Assembly: GCA_965261955.1 (NCBI GenBank)
Contig: CBDHEM010000069.1
Span: forward strand, 868,001-932,000
Direction: 5' to 3'
Length of the DNA stretch: 64,000 bases
DNA from: JABAAI01 sp965261955
Lineage (GTDB): Bacteria; Spirochaetota; Leptospiria; Leptospirales; Leptonemataceae
Shown piece after piece: positions 45,138 through 54,588 of the stretch. The position numbers and the translations under genes are program-made. The notes below the pieces were generated by a model. That model saw only the letters and a program-made list of their open reading frames with translations. It had not been told where the DNA came from and made no database searches. Each line of letters starts with the position of its first letter. Within the stretch, counting starts at the first letter, position 1.

Positions 45138-47723
45138 TCAAGAAAATTTATCCTCTTGAGAAAGATTCCCCTCTTTTCTTGTCGAAAGTAAAATAAATAT
45201 ACCAGATAAAAAAAACAGCACAGATCCAAGCCAAATAAATTTCACCATTGGGTTGATCCAAATTTCAAGGCTGGCATTTAAACTCGTGGGAAAGAGCTTT
45301 ATATAAGCTTTTTGATCCTTCTCAAAAATTGTGTAATAAGATTCATAAAAATGGTTCAGAGATAAATTCCTTGTCTCAAATTTTTCCCCTTCATATTTTA
45401 CTCTAGGTACACTTAAAGCACCCAACTGAATATATAAATCCTCATTCCAACTTGAAAGAATATCGGGTTCACTAGTTGGTATGTGAATTGCATGCCGATT
45501 TTGATTGCGATGCACTTTTCCTGAAACCGGATCAATTTGTGGATAAAAATGTCTTTCCGTACGCATAAAACCATTTTCACTATACCCTACCAGAGTTTTT
45601 AGCAAGCGGGACAGTAACGATTGAGTTTTTATTTTTTCCGCATTTGCTTCTTGGTATTTAAAATCTGGCGAGACTACTTTATCAAGTACTCTCGCACCAC
45701 CCCCCCGTTTCACATAATAATGGGCTTCTTGAGCAAGTATAAGGGGATGAGGCTTTGAACTATTTGGTGACTTTTTCGAAAGGAAAACTGGACGTAAAAA
45801 AAACGAACCTGCTTGAATTTCATAGCTACCCACATACGACCGGTCTCCACTATAATAATGAACTTTATCACCGTTTGCATTCCAAGGCATTCTATAATAG
45901 TGAAATTCTGTTTTATGAGTTTGTTTAAAAGCAGAGCCCGCATATCCAATAAAAAGAAAAACAATAGCTAAGTGAGCTAAGTATCCCCCATATCGCCGTG
46001 TATTTTTTTGGAACAAACGAAATAGGGCTATAGCAAATCTTTCTTTCAATCGTAAACGGCGAGAAATAACGCCTCTCCAATACTCTTGCATGATACCACA
46101 AATGACGAAAAAAGAAACCGCTATGGTCAAGACTGCAATAGCTTCGCTCACCCAGCCTGAACCCCAAACACCAACATCTGGTCCAGGTAAACGTGTATAA
46201 AAATGACCATATGTGATGGCAAAAATACCTCCGCCCAAAAGTCCTATAAAAAAAGGTAACCTAATATTTTTTTCCCACACATTGAAGGCGCTCTTGCGCC
46301 AAGCAAGCAAAGGAGAAGATCCCATTAAAAAAAGAGCTATCAAACCAATGGGGACCAAAAGACGATTATAGCCTGCTTGTTTCCACTCTACATTATAGCA
46401 CTGTAAGCTTCCAGATTGAAAGCTACAATCGGTTGGCAATAAGGGAGAAAAAACTCCCAGCAAAATGATTAGCATAGAGAGTAACATTAAAAAATTGTTT
46501 AAAAGGAAACTGCCCTCTTTAGAACTTAAAGCAATAATAGCTCTTTTGGAGCGCAAACTATACCTTGCAAAATATAAAAAGCGGATAGTGTACAATACAC
46601 TAATCCCAATACATGTAATTAGAGGTAAGCCTATTGTTGACTCCGCAAAAGTATGAGGCCCCTCTAAGATGCCACTGCGAGTGATCCAAGTTCCCACAAG
46701 GCACATGTGATAAGACAGTATAATCAAAAATACATTCCAAAAACGCAACATGCTGTATCTTTCTTGTGCTATAAGGGAATGTAAAAAAGCAGTAAAAACA
46801 AGCCAAGGCATAAGGCTTGCATTTTCTACAGGATCCCAAGCCCAATATCCGCCCCAGCCCAATTCTTCGTATGCCCATTTACTTCCGAGAAGTATACCAG
46901 TCCCCAATGCTAACCAAGAAAAAATAGCCCAACGACGAATAAGTAGAAAAGGCATTTTGTTTATACCGCCTCCACTCATCACATGAGACATAACAAGTGC
47001 AAAAGGAATCAACGAACTCACATACCCCAAATATAGTATAGGGGGATGGATAATCATTGCCCAATGTAAAAGAAGAGGGTTAATACCTCGCCCGGCCATC
47101 ATCTCAACTGCATAAGTACGAAAGGGTTGGGCATCTTGAAAAAAAAGAATCAATCCTGCAAAAATAAGCTGTGCAAGAGACAAGAGTAAAAAAAGAGCTG
47201 GTAGCTTTACGGAAGGAAACTTTTTGACTTGATAAACAGACAATGCACAAAAAGAACATATGAGCCAATACCAAAAAAGCAAACTACCACTTGAACCTGC
47301 CCAAACACCTGTAATACGAAAAAAAATAGGTAAGTTATCTGAGGTATGAGAAACAACATAGCGATTCGATAAATCTCCTGTAAGCATCAGAAATATCAAA
47401 AGTAATAGAGCTAGACTTACTGTAACAAAATTTGCATACAAACCCAAACGAGCCAAGTCAGTAAACTTCTCAGTAGAGGAGATGCATAATTTTTTCTGAC
47501 AAAAAAGCTGAAAAGGACGCCAAATAGAAATAAAGTGACGAGCAAAAATTACAGACACCTGTTGCCTGCCTTTACGTTTACGTAATCTGTCAAAAATTTC
47601 TAATAACAATATACGGGATAAGTTGCGAGCTGTTCTCAGTTGAAGACCCAACAAGGCTACACAAATGGTGGAAAGGACCAACCCTCCAGAAAAAACAAGA
47701 AGAGTTGCTCCTATTGCATTCAT
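45138..47723 (-). CDS. ccmF: heme lyase CcmF
   Basis: CcmF is the large membrane protein that attaches heme to apocytochrome c in system I. The 861-residue protein has many transmembrane helices and the tryptophan-rich signature GWGGYWAWDPVENASLMPWL (about residues 285-305), with histidine-containing loops such as LLHWAMIIHPPILYLGY and THFAEST-like HTFAEST. A long periplasmic loop lies near the C-terminus (about 620-830) and the last helix is at about 830-850. Its ATG overlaps ccmE by 4 bases. It is longer than E. coli CcmF (~650) mainly because of the C-terminal loop. Confidence 0.94.
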   Translation of the reverse strand: MNAIGATLLVFSGGLVLSTICVALLGLQLRTARNLSRILLLEIFDRLRKRKGRQQVSVIFARHFISIWRPFQLFCQKKLCISSTEKFTDLARLGLYANFVTVSLALLLLIFLMLTGDLSNRYVVSHTSDNLPIFFRITGVWAGSSGSLLFWYWLICSFCALSVYQVKKFPSVKLPALFLLLSLAQLIFAGLILFFQDAQPFRTYAVEMMAGRGINPLLLHWAMIIHPPILYLGYVSSLIPFALVMSHVMSGGGINKMPFLLIRRWAIFSWLALGTGILLGSKWAYEELGWGGYWAWDPVENASLMPWLVFTAFLHSLIAQERYSMLRFWNVFLIILSYHMCLVGTWITRSGILEGPHTFAESTIGLPLITCIGISVLYTIRFLYFARYSLRSKRAIIALSSKEGSFLLNNFLMLLSMLIILLGVFSPLLPTDCSFQSGSLQCYNVEWKQAGYNRLLVPIGLIALFLMGSSPLLAWRKSAFNVWEKNIRLPFFIGLLGGGIFAITYGHFYTRLPGPDVGVWGSGWVSEAIAVLTIAVSFFVICGIMQEYWRGVISRRLRLKERFAIALFRLFQKNTRRYGGYLAHLAIVFLFIGYAGSAFKQTHKTEFHYYRMPWNANGDKVHYYSGDRSYVGSYEIQAGSFFLRPVFLSKKSPNSSKPHPLILAQEAHYYVKRGGGARVLDKVVSPDFKYQEANAEKIKTQSLLSRLLKTLVGYSENGFMRTERHFYPQIDPVSGKVHRNQNRHAIHIPTSEPDILSSWNEDLYIQLGALSVPRVKYEGEKFETRNLSLNHFYESYYTIFEKDQKAYIKLFPTSLNASLEIWINPMVKFIWLGSVLFFLSGIFILLSTRKEGNLSQEDKFS

Positions 47724-48127
47724 TTTTCCAATCCTAGAGGCACCTCATACTTGGAAGCACACTTAGCCTCAATACGCTCTGCAAGAAAACGATTATCGCT
47801 ATCCAATCGCCCATCCACACGTATAGGAGCTCCATCCGAAAATGTATCTGGTAATTGTGTTTTACCGCGATAAGCTACGTCTAGCTGTCTATTTCCTTGC
47901 TCCATTACAAAATTTACTTGGTCACCATAATAACGTAAAATAGAGCCAATTTTAACATAACCGCGAACTCGTACTTCTCGTTTTCGAAGATGTTCTGGCC
48001 CCTTTAATAAATCAATTAAATCAATCACTAGTATGGAATTTTTATTTTTTTCATTACTAATTCCAAAAGCCAATACAAATAGAGAAACAAGTATTATCGT
48101 AATTGCTATCCCAAAACGTATTTTCAT
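47720..48127 (-). CDS. ccmE: heme chaperone CcmE, CxxxY variant
   Basis: CcmE carries heme covalently in the periplasm from CcmC to CcmF. The 135-residue protein has one N-terminal transmembrane helix and an OB-fold (KREVRVRGYVKIGSIL, then VNFVMEQGNRQLDVAYRG and PIRVDGRL). The heme-binding motif, usually HxxxY, reads Cys123-A-S-K-Tyr127 here, the form known from archaea and some sulfate reducers. It overlaps ccmF by 4 bases. No ccmABCD is in the window, so the rest of the system lies elsewhere or is reduced. Confidence 0.9.
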   Translation of the reverse strand: MKIRFGIAITIILVSLFVLAFGISNEKNKNSILVIDLIDLLKGPEHLRKREVRVRGYVKIGSILRYYGDQVNFVMEQGNRQLDVAYRGKTQLPDTFSDGAPIRVDGRLDSDNRFLAERIEAKCASKYEVPLGLEK

Positions 48128-48197
48128 AACGCCTCCGTAGTATTCAAAAATTTCATGACTTTAAGCTACCGTGATTCACCGTAATTCACCATGGATA

Positions 48198-48306
48198 AGA
48201 CTGCTGGAAAGAGCAAGAAAGACGAAAGCATACCCCCAGAAAACACCGATTTGAGGTATTTTAGGCGGGCATTTTTTTACTTTTCTGCTTTTGTAGCAAC
48301 TCTACC
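48198..48306. repeat. ~107-bp MITE-like element, same family as 38729
   Basis: It starts GACTGCTGGAAAGAGCAAG and ends with TTTTGTAGCAACTCTACC, which is the reverse of the family end with a few changes. Internal bases match the other copies around AACACCGATTTGAGGT. It sits in the gap upstream of ccmE. Confidence 0.55.
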
Positions 48307-48427
48307 ACGGAAAGTTTTTATTCTATCTGACTATACTTTGTAGTGAAACTTATTTGGATATAAAAATTAGACGGAGAGTCCAATCAAAAAATGATGAAAG
48401 TAAATATCGTAAGAGAAGTGATATGAT

Positions 48428-48832
48428 GGGGCTGTTGTGAAATATAAAAAATTGCAAATAAAATGCCGATTCAAGACCCCTAAAACTGGACAGTCCTTTT
48501 TATCTTTTTATTTGTAAGCGTCAAATGAAGCCATCCTTACCAGTATAGCTTCATTATACTAATCTCCTTTGTAAAACGAATTGGAGGAGACCTATATGAT
48601 TATAAAAGATAGCCAACCATATTGGCAAAATCACATAAAGACTTGGGAGCAAGGCGACCATAGTCAGACAAAATATTGCAAAAAGGGAACAGCTTATGCC
48701 GTGCATTCGTTACGAGATGGGAAAGCAGACTGTTAGTCCATCCAAAAACTACTTTTAAAACAGGCAAGGCGACAAGACCTTTTATCCCTCTATCTGTTGT
48801 TAGAACTCCCAATAGCCTTTTCCAACAACTCT
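48428..48832. mobile_element. insertion sequence remnant
   Basis: The left end GGGGCTGTTGTGAAATA and the right end CCAACAACTCTAAT are related to the GTTGCAAAA end family. Inside is a broken transposon accessory gene (48596-48736). The rest has no frame. This is a decayed element, about 405 bases long, and together with the neighbouring repeat it fills the gap between ccmE and the MFS gene. Confidence 0.55.
48596..48736 (+). pseudogene. remnant of IS66-type TnpA accessory protein
   Basis: The 46 codons begin with PYWQNHIKTWEQGDHSQTKY in outline followed by CKKGTAYAVHSL, which fits the W-x-x-H-x-x-x-W-x-x-S-x-x-S-x-x-x-Y-C pattern of the short N-terminal helix-turn-helix protein (TnpA) of IS66-family elements. 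A ribosome site TTGGAGGAG is still visible, and the frame stops after Cys46. The tail after the HTH start is already scrambled. Confidence 0.6.
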
Positions 48833-48899
48833 AATAGCAATAGAGTCAAAAAAATAACTGTGTCCACAAAAGATTTTATAAAAGCCTATTTATGATTTT

Positions 48900-50300
48900 T
48901 CATTCCTCTTTGAATCTTCTAAAAGGAAAGGAAATAACGTATAGAAATAACAAGAGCAGCAAAATGCCAAAGACTAAGTAAGTGATTTTAGCCCCTGTGA
49001 GCCAATAAAGAAGGGCAGCACTTATAGGTGAAAGAACTCTTCCCAAAGAGCCAAAAGATCGTAATAAACCAAACGAGTAGCCTTGTTGGTTAGATGAGCT
49101 AAGTAAGCTACTCAAGCTAGACAGAGATGCTAAAACAAGAGAGGAAGCTAATGAAATTGGAATTAGCGCTAAAAGGGAAACCCAAATAGAAGGTACGTAA
49201 AACCCAAAGAGGCCTAAAGGTAATGGAATACAAGCTAGGCCGATATATAAGAGTTGTTGTGGTGTGAATTTTTGACTTAGGACACGTACGAGTCCCCCGT
49301 GTCCTAGAATATAAACTATCCCCAGATAAAAAAATATGTAACCAATTTCTTTAGGGGAGAGGTGAAACTCTAGGCTATAAAAAAAGCTGAATGTAAATTC
49401 ATATGAAGAAAAGATAAACACGTAAAAAAAATTAATCAGTACAATACGTCGGAACTGTTTGTCGGATAATCTCCTGAAACAGGAAATGGGATTATTGATC
49501 CAATGATTACGTTTCAACGGTTTTTGAGGAAGAAAAGCTTTGTCACCTTTTTCTACTTTGGCTGGGGCTAGGGTTTCTTGAAAGAAAAAAGCATTTAGGA
49601 TTGCACTAAGTAGAGATAGAGAAAGTGCTATCAAGGCAGGCATGGCAAAAGGATGTAAAAAATAACCATCCAGTCCAAAACCTATATTGTTTAAATCCAT
49701 TGAATCCATTGAACCCATCGAAAGCCCTCCAAGAATAGGACCAAGGAGAAAGCCCAAGCCAAAAGCAGCCCCAACCATGCCCATGGCATTTGTTCGTTTT
49801 TCAGGAGGACTCATATCAGCCATAGAAGCCGAAGCCACACCAATATTCCCTCCCATAATGCCCCCCATAAGACGAGATAAGCAAAAGAGGGTAAAGCTTT
49901 CTGAAAAAAACCAAAGCAAATAAGAAAAAGCAAGGCCTACACTAGTCATTAAAAGAACCGGCCTTCTTCCCCAGAAATCAGAAAGCCTACCCCAATAAGG
50001 AGCCGTTAAAAATTGAGCAAGAGAATATAGAGCTGTGAGAAAGCCACCTATTAGTACAATACGATTTTGATAAGATTGATGTTCGGGTTGTAAAATATTA
50101 TCCGCGTATTTAATTAGATTTGGGACCCAAAAATCTAGGCCTTGGCTTGGGGCTGTATTTATGTAATATTCCAATAGAGAGGGTATAAGGGGAAAAATAA
50201 GAGTGAAGCCAGCCAAATCTAAAAATAAAAGGAAAAGTAGCAAAATTTGATTAGAAAAAATTCTAGAATGTGATCGATTTTGTTTTAACCTTGCTTTCAC
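48900..50300 (-). CDS. MFS transporter, TetA-like
   Basis: This 466-residue membrane protein has about 12 helices and MFS motif A APYWGRLSDFWGRRPVLLMT (about residues 102-121), followed by CLSRLMGGIMGGNIGVASA and SMADMSPPEKRTNAMGMVGAAFGLGFLLGP, which match the TetA drug:H+ antiporter pattern (motifs B and C). A long periplasmic loop separates helices 1 and 2. The GTG start is only 28 bases from the divergent glycosylase gene, so their promoters must overlap the coding regions. The substrate is unknown. Confidence 0.82.
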   Translation of the reverse strand: MKARLKQNRSHSRIFSNQILLLFLLFLDLAGFTLIFPLIPSLLEYYINTAPSQGLDFWVPNLIKYADNILQPEHQSYQNRIVLIGGFLTALYSLAQFLTAPYWGRLSDFWGRRPVLLMTSVGLAFSYLLWFFSESFTLFCLSRLMGGIMGGNIGVASASMADMSPPEKRTNAMGMVGAAFGLGFLLGPILGGLSMGSMDSMDLNNIGFGLDGYFLHPFAMPALIALSLSLLSAILNAFFFQETLAPAKVEKGDKAFLPQKPLKRNHWINNPISCFRRLSDKQFRRIVLINFFYVFIFSSYEFTFSFFYSLEFHLSPKEIGYIFFYLGIVYILGHGGLVRVLSQKFTPQQLLYIGLACIPLPLGLFGFYVPSIWVSLLALIPISLASSLVLASLSSLSSLLSSSNQQGYSFGLLRSFGSLGRVLSPISAALLYWLTGAKITYLVFGILLLLLFLYVISFPFRRFKEE

Positions 50301-50328
50301 GAAGTCAAACTGCGGTAGAGCTTATATT

Positions 50329-51018
50329 ATGAAAGGTAAAAAAGAATTGGTGTTTTGGACAGCTTATCGCAGACTCCACGAAAGTATTGGTTCACGTCAT
50401 TGGTGGCCAGCCCGGACTCCTTTTGAAATGATGGTTGGTGCAATACTTACTCAAAATACAAGCTGGAATAATGCTCATAAGGCTATTGAAAACTTGAGAG
50501 AACACAATTTACTAGTTCCTCATAAGCTTGCAAAAATTAGTCCCGTAAAGTTAGCTCAATTGATATATAGCTCTGGTTATCACACTCAAAAAGCCTATAA
50601 GATTAAGGCATTACTAGAATGGTTTCGTCAATACGATTATGACTTAAAAAAAGTTCAGACTAGGCATCCTAAAAGGGATGAAAATGTACGTAAAGAGATC
50701 CTTTCCATACATGGCGTAGGTCCGGAGACGGCAGATTCTATCTTATGTTATGCTCTCAAATTACCCTATTTTGTTGTGGATGCGTATACAATTCGTTGGG
50801 TTAAGCGTTATTCTCCTAATTTAGCTAGCACTCGATATGAAATCTTACGAGAAGGTGTGGAGCAGGAGTTTACCTCCTGCTCTCAAGGTTCAGAATTAGT
50901 CCAGCATTACAATGAGTTTCATGCTTTACTTGTTTATCTTGGTAAACACTACTGTACAAAAAGTTTGCCCATTTGTGAGAGTTGCCCACTACAAAAGAAG
51001 TGTCGTCAAAAGATTTAG
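50329..51018 (+). CDS. endonuclease III-like (HhH-GPD) DNA glycosylase
   Basis: This 229-residue base excision repair enzyme has a helix-hairpin-helix IHGVGPETADSIL, the catalytic Asp151 in FVVDAYTIRW, and a C-terminal [4Fe-4S] motif Cys209-x6-Cys216-x2-Cys219-x5-Cys225. The lysine that makes endonuclease III bifunctional is Glu133 here, so the enzyme should be a monofunctional glycosylase. The sequence VGAILTQNTSWNNAHKAIENL resembles MagIII-type 3-methyladenine glycosylases more than Nth or MutY. The lesion specificity is inferred, not proven. Confidence 0.82.
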   Translation: MKGKKELVFWTAYRRLHESIGSRHWWPARTPFEMMVGAILTQNTSWNNAHKAIENLREHNLLVPHKLAKISPVKLAQLIYSSGYHTQKAYKIKALLEWFRQYDYDLKKVQTRHPKRDENVRKEILSIHGVGPETADSILCYALKLPYFVVDAYTIRWVKRYSPNLASTRYEILREGVEQEFTSCSQGSELVQHYNEFHALLVYLGKHYCTKSLPICESCPLQKKCRQKI

Positions 51019-51110
51019 ATGATTTTTATTGTACTTTGGAAATTGAACTTTATTTGCAAGCAATGGAATGCGGTGTCTCTTCGCAAATGATTTATCTATA
51101 AAGTAAGGGT

Positions 51111-52421
51111 ATGATAGTGGTAGAACAAAATATAACGAGTATTGAAGAACTAAGAAAGTATCGAGAAAGATATAGGCATTTACCTTTTGAAGCTATTCTC
51201 AAACAAGATATTTTACGTCTAGGATTAAATTTTAGACCTAGTGCTCTTCAAAAGAAAAATTATAAAAGCAAAGATTACTTTATTTTTACTTTTGACCATG
51301 TTTCTTTAGAAGAGCAAGCAGATGGTATTCGTTTTCGTTCTCCGGAAGAAATTCGAATAAAAGGAGGTGACTTTGAGCTTTTACCCACGGTAATTTCCGT
51401 TCGTAATAATCCATCATCTCCTTATCTAATACACCAAAGAGAAGGTAAATTATATCTTTCGCTGAATGGTCAAAACTTAGCAGATGTGGAATTTCCACCT
51501 ATCCCTTCTTATTATAAACACAAGACTTCGCAAGGTAAATCGCCTGGAGAAATTGCACCCGTTATTGAATGGGGCTATCTTATCTATCTAACTATTTTTC
51601 GTAATTGCCAATACTTTGGAAAGGATGAGGAATGTGCTTTTTGTGATATAAATCATAATTATCGCCAACAAAAACACCAAGGGCGACCTTACACCGGTGT
51701 GAAATCTTTGGATGAAATTCTGGAAGTGTTAAGCTGGGTAGATAAAGAAGATGATGTTGCTCAAGTCTACACGATTACTGGAGGGTCTGTGACAAAAACA
51801 TTGCGTGGTAAAAGAGAAGAAGATTTCTACTTTGAATATGCCAGTGGTATCCAAGACAAGTTTGGTGATAGATGGCTAGGCAAAATCGTTTGCCAAGCTT
51901 GGGAGAATAAAGAACTTCAAAGGTTTGCGGATGTTGGCATCAAAGTTTATCATCCCAACTATGAAGTTTGGGATGATAAATTATTTAACGTCTTATGCCC
52001 GGGCAAAGCCTCTTATATTGGACGCAAACAATGGATTGATCGTATCCTTGCTTCCGTCTCCATTTTTGGACCATCATGTGTGATACCTAACTTTGTGGCG
52101 GGTGTTGAGCTTTCCCAACCCTATGGTTTTAAGACTGTAAAAGAAGCCATCTCTTCTACTGCAGAAGGTTTAGATTTTTTTATGAGCCATGGTGTCGTTC
52201 CACGCTTTACAACTTGGTGCCCAGAGCCTTTTACTACGCTAGATAATTTATCTAAGCAAGTCTATCCGAGTCTTGAGTACTTTTTGGAATTACTGAGCAT
52301 TTGGAAAGAAACATATGAGCAATATAAACTTCCCGTACCTGTCGGTTATGGTAAGCCAGGGCCGGGGCAAGCTGTTTTTTCTGTAAGTGCATTTATGGAC
52401 GTAATAGGTTATAAATGTTAA
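51111..52421 (+). CDS. radical SAM enzyme of unknown substrate
   Basis: This 436-residue protein has a radical SAM core whose cluster cysteines are spaced Cys166-x8-Cys175-x2-Cys178 (NCQYFGKDEECAFCDI), an unusual first gap compared with the standard CxxxCxxC. The core continues with VYTITGGSV (a GGE-like SAM-contact loop), IKVYHPNYEVWD and a C-terminal helix. The first 150 residues form a separate domain with strands and a conserved FRSPEEIRIKGGDF. I cannot name the reaction. It follows the glycosylase by 92 bases. Confidence 0.8.
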   Translation: MIVVEQNITSIEELRKYRERYRHLPFEAILKQDILRLGLNFRPSALQKKNYKSKDYFIFTFDHVSLEEQADGIRFRSPEEIRIKGGDFELLPTVISVRNNPSSPYLIHQREGKLYLSLNGQNLADVEFPPIPSYYKHKTSQGKSPGEIAPVIEWGYLIYLTIFRNCQYFGKDEECAFCDINHNYRQQKHQGRPYTGVKSLDEILEVLSWVDKEDDVAQVYTITGGSVTKTLRGKREEDFYFEYASGIQDKFGDRWLGKIVCQAWENKELQRFADVGIKVYHPNYEVWDDKLFNVLCPGKASYIGRKQWIDRILASVSIFGPSCVIPNFVAGVELSQPYGFKTVKEAISSTAEGLDFFMSHGVVPRFTTWCPEPFTTLDNLSKQVYPSLEYFLELLSIWKETYEQYKLPVPVGYGKPGPGQAVFSVSAFMDVIGYKC

Positions 52422-52491
52422 ACAAGGTTTCTTTTTGCAAACAGCTAACAAAGTGAAATTTTATATAACAAGCAAAAGTAACTTTTGGCTT

Positions 52492-52995
52492 CTATCCTGC
52501 TTTTTCAATGGGAGGAGTGAATACCTTCTCATCTTCACTATGATTTTGTTTTTCATAAAGAGATAGCTTTTCCTTAGATGAAATACCTTGAGATGAAATA
52601 CCTTGCATGCTATAAATATTATCGCCATGAGGCTGTCCCAAAGAATATACTTTGCCTGTGGGCGATGGTCGTAAAAAAACAAATCGAAATTTTTTTTCAC
52701 CATCATCATTAAAAATACGGTTTAGAGTTACTTCAAACTGACGCACCTCTGCTTTTGCTATGTGCCTATTGTAATATAACTCTATTACCCCGGTATCATG
52801 ATTTTGCAATGTAGATTGCTGAAGATCTTGTATTTTGCCTCTTTTATGGGCCTTATACTTTTTTAGGCATACTTTATAAATTTCTGGATAATCTTTAAGA
52901 ATGTAATTTAGTATTGTATTTTTCTTTTCTGAATTGTTTTCACTATCAGCAACAGTAGCTTGCAGATCAGATGGGGTTTGTTTTGGGTATGGCAT
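52492..52995 (-). CDS. hypothetical protein
   Basis: This 167-residue protein has no signal peptide or transmembrane segment. It is highly charged; a central part (about residues 50-115) looks like a small alpha/beta unit with VIELYYNRHIAKAEVRQFEV, and the C-terminal 40 residues look disordered. I recognise no family. AAAGGAG lies 7 bases before the ATG, which supports expression. It contains a 15-bp tandem duplication in its coding sequence (52576-52605) giving the repeat QGISSQGISS. Confidence 0.5.
   Translation of the reverse strand: MPYPKQTPSDLQATVADSENNSEKKNTILNYILKDYPEIYKVCLKKYKAHKRGKIQDLQQSTLQNHDTGVIELYYNRHIAKAEVRQFEVTLNRIFNDDGEKKFRFVFLRPSPTGKVYSLGQPHGDNIYSMQGISSQGISSKEKLSLYEKQNHSEDEKVFTPPIEKAG
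52576..52605. repeat. tandem duplication of a 15-bp unit
   Basis: Two perfect copies of AGATGAAATACCTTG stand in tandem. Because 15 is a multiple of three the reading frame is kept and the protein gains five residues. This is a slippage-type duplication that may vary between strains. Confidence 0.9.
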
Positions 52996-53208
52996 TTATT
53001 TCTCCTTTGTTAATCAGATATTTCTTTTTAAAGGTATTTGTACATTGTAAAGTTGCGTAATTTTTTTAAAAATGCATTTTTTATGCAGATTGCTTAGGAA
53101 ACGAAATAAACTCGCTCTTCGTTAATTCAGATTGGGGTGAATACTCGTGAGAGTGTAAACCTTTTATAAAAAATTGCTTTTCAATTTGTGGGGCATTTGC
53201 TTGATTAT

Positions 53209-54417
53209 TTATAATTTTATACTCTGACAGTATTTACTCTTAGGAAGAAATTTAGTTGTGGCAAAACAATCCGCATCCTTCAGACGACCTACCCCGATAA
53301 GTGCCCTTCTGCTTAGGTGATGAAAGTCTTTCATAATAGACTGAGATTTTAAACTCAATATTTTTAGATATCGAAGCTCCTTAAGAGCTCTTTTGTATTT
53401 TTTCTGCTGTAAAAAAATAGTTGCCCTACCCAAACGAGCTTCTGTTTCACCTTTATAAAAACGCGTAGCCAATTGTAATTGTGTCAGTGCTTTTGCTTGG
53501 TATTTTTTTTTATGACGAGGGTTTCTGTTTCCTGCAATGATGTAGCTTCGGGCCAAGTTTATATGATACCTTCTATATGTTTTTCCAGATTTTTCTATTG
53601 TAATCAGTTTTTGATAAGTGATAATACTTTCTTTAGGAGCTATACAGGCTAAGTGGTTATTTTTTCTGGAACAGAAAGATACGAATTGATTTTGAGTTTT
53701 CAGAGATGTGTTTCCTATGTAATTGAGTAAGGCTTTGATGTAGAGAGCGTTGTCGGATAATTCCGCTAATATTTTTTCGATGTCATTACTTTGTATTTTT
53801 TTTGCAGCTCTTGTTTCTTGAAAAGTAACATACTCTCCCCAGGCCAGCATTGCCATTTGTGGACGACATAAGGCCCTTGCGTAACGCTCAAAAACATCTG
53901 GAACAAGTAAAAGTCCTTTTTTTTCACTAACGATGCCCAGAGGGATTTCATAAGCAAATTGCATGGCATTGATCACGTCACTTAAGCTTTCGAGGACAAA
54001 GGAATGCTTCTCCTTCCAGTATTCAGGGAAATCATTGACTTTATCCTTCTGAGCCATCTCTTGCTCAAATTGATTCTTTGGGGCAACTTGCCAATGTTCT
54101 ATTTTGGCTAACCAATGTGGGGCAAATTCTTTTATATTCCCTTTATAAAAAATAGGAATATTTTTACATGATTTTTCTATTATTTTTAGATGAATATTGT
54201 TTTTTTTGAGACGTAACTCAGCGGATAGGATGTATTGATAAGCTTTATGATAATTTTGCCGTTTAGAAAAAGATTGGGAAGTGAGGAAATGATGGAGGCG
54301 TGCAAATATCTGATCGCCATTGGTAATCAGATAATAAGCACTCGTAGTCCAAACTCCAAAAAAAAGAAAAAAAACCAACTTATGCTGGAGTAATTGACGT
54401 AGTATGAGGCCTAGCAT
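53209..54417 (-). CDS. membrane-anchored protein with TPR-like repeats
   Basis: This 402-residue protein starts with a transmembrane helix (about residues 12-31). The C-terminal third (about 285-370) has helix pairs with the TPR-like spacing, for example NLARSYIIAGNRNPRHKKKYQAKALTQLQLATRFYKGETEARLGRATIFLQQKKYKRALKEL in outline. Residues 60-250 are helical and lack a known motif; there are several cysteines. A scaffold or protein-interaction role at the membrane is the most that can be said. The gene stands alone between two intergenic gaps of about 200 bases. Confidence 0.55.
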   Translation of the reverse strand: MLGLILRQLLQHKLVFFLFFGVWTTSAYYLITNGDQIFARLHHFLTSQSFSKRQNYHKAYQYILSAELRLKKNNIHLKIIEKSCKNIPIFYKGNIKEFAPHWLAKIEHWQVAPKNQFEQEMAQKDKVNDFPEYWKEKHSFVLESLSDVINAMQFAYEIPLGIVSEKKGLLLVPDVFERYARALCRPQMAMLAWGEYVTFQETRAAKKIQSNDIEKILAELSDNALYIKALLNYIGNTSLKTQNQFVSFCSRKNNHLACIAPKESIITYQKLITIEKSGKTYRRYHINLARSYIIAGNRNPRHKKKYQAKALTQLQLATRFYKGETEARLGRATIFLQQKKYKRALKELRYLKILSLKSQSIMKDFHHLSRRALIGVGRLKDADCFATTKFLPKSKYCQSIKL

Positions 54418-54588
54418 GATTATGTATTACTATACAGTGATGACTTTTTACCATAGTTCGGAAAATTTTGTCTATATAAATAGATTTGATTGATATACGA
54501 GTGGTTGTCTGCTAAAAAAATGATAAAAATGGTTATGGTAGTGAAGCTTGAAGAGAAGTTACCTTAATTTCATAGTTTATCGGAAAGA

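Noticed and set aside
48600..48812. Minus-strand frame of 70 codons
   Set aside because: It lies antisense to a recognisable TnpA remnant and inside a decayed element.
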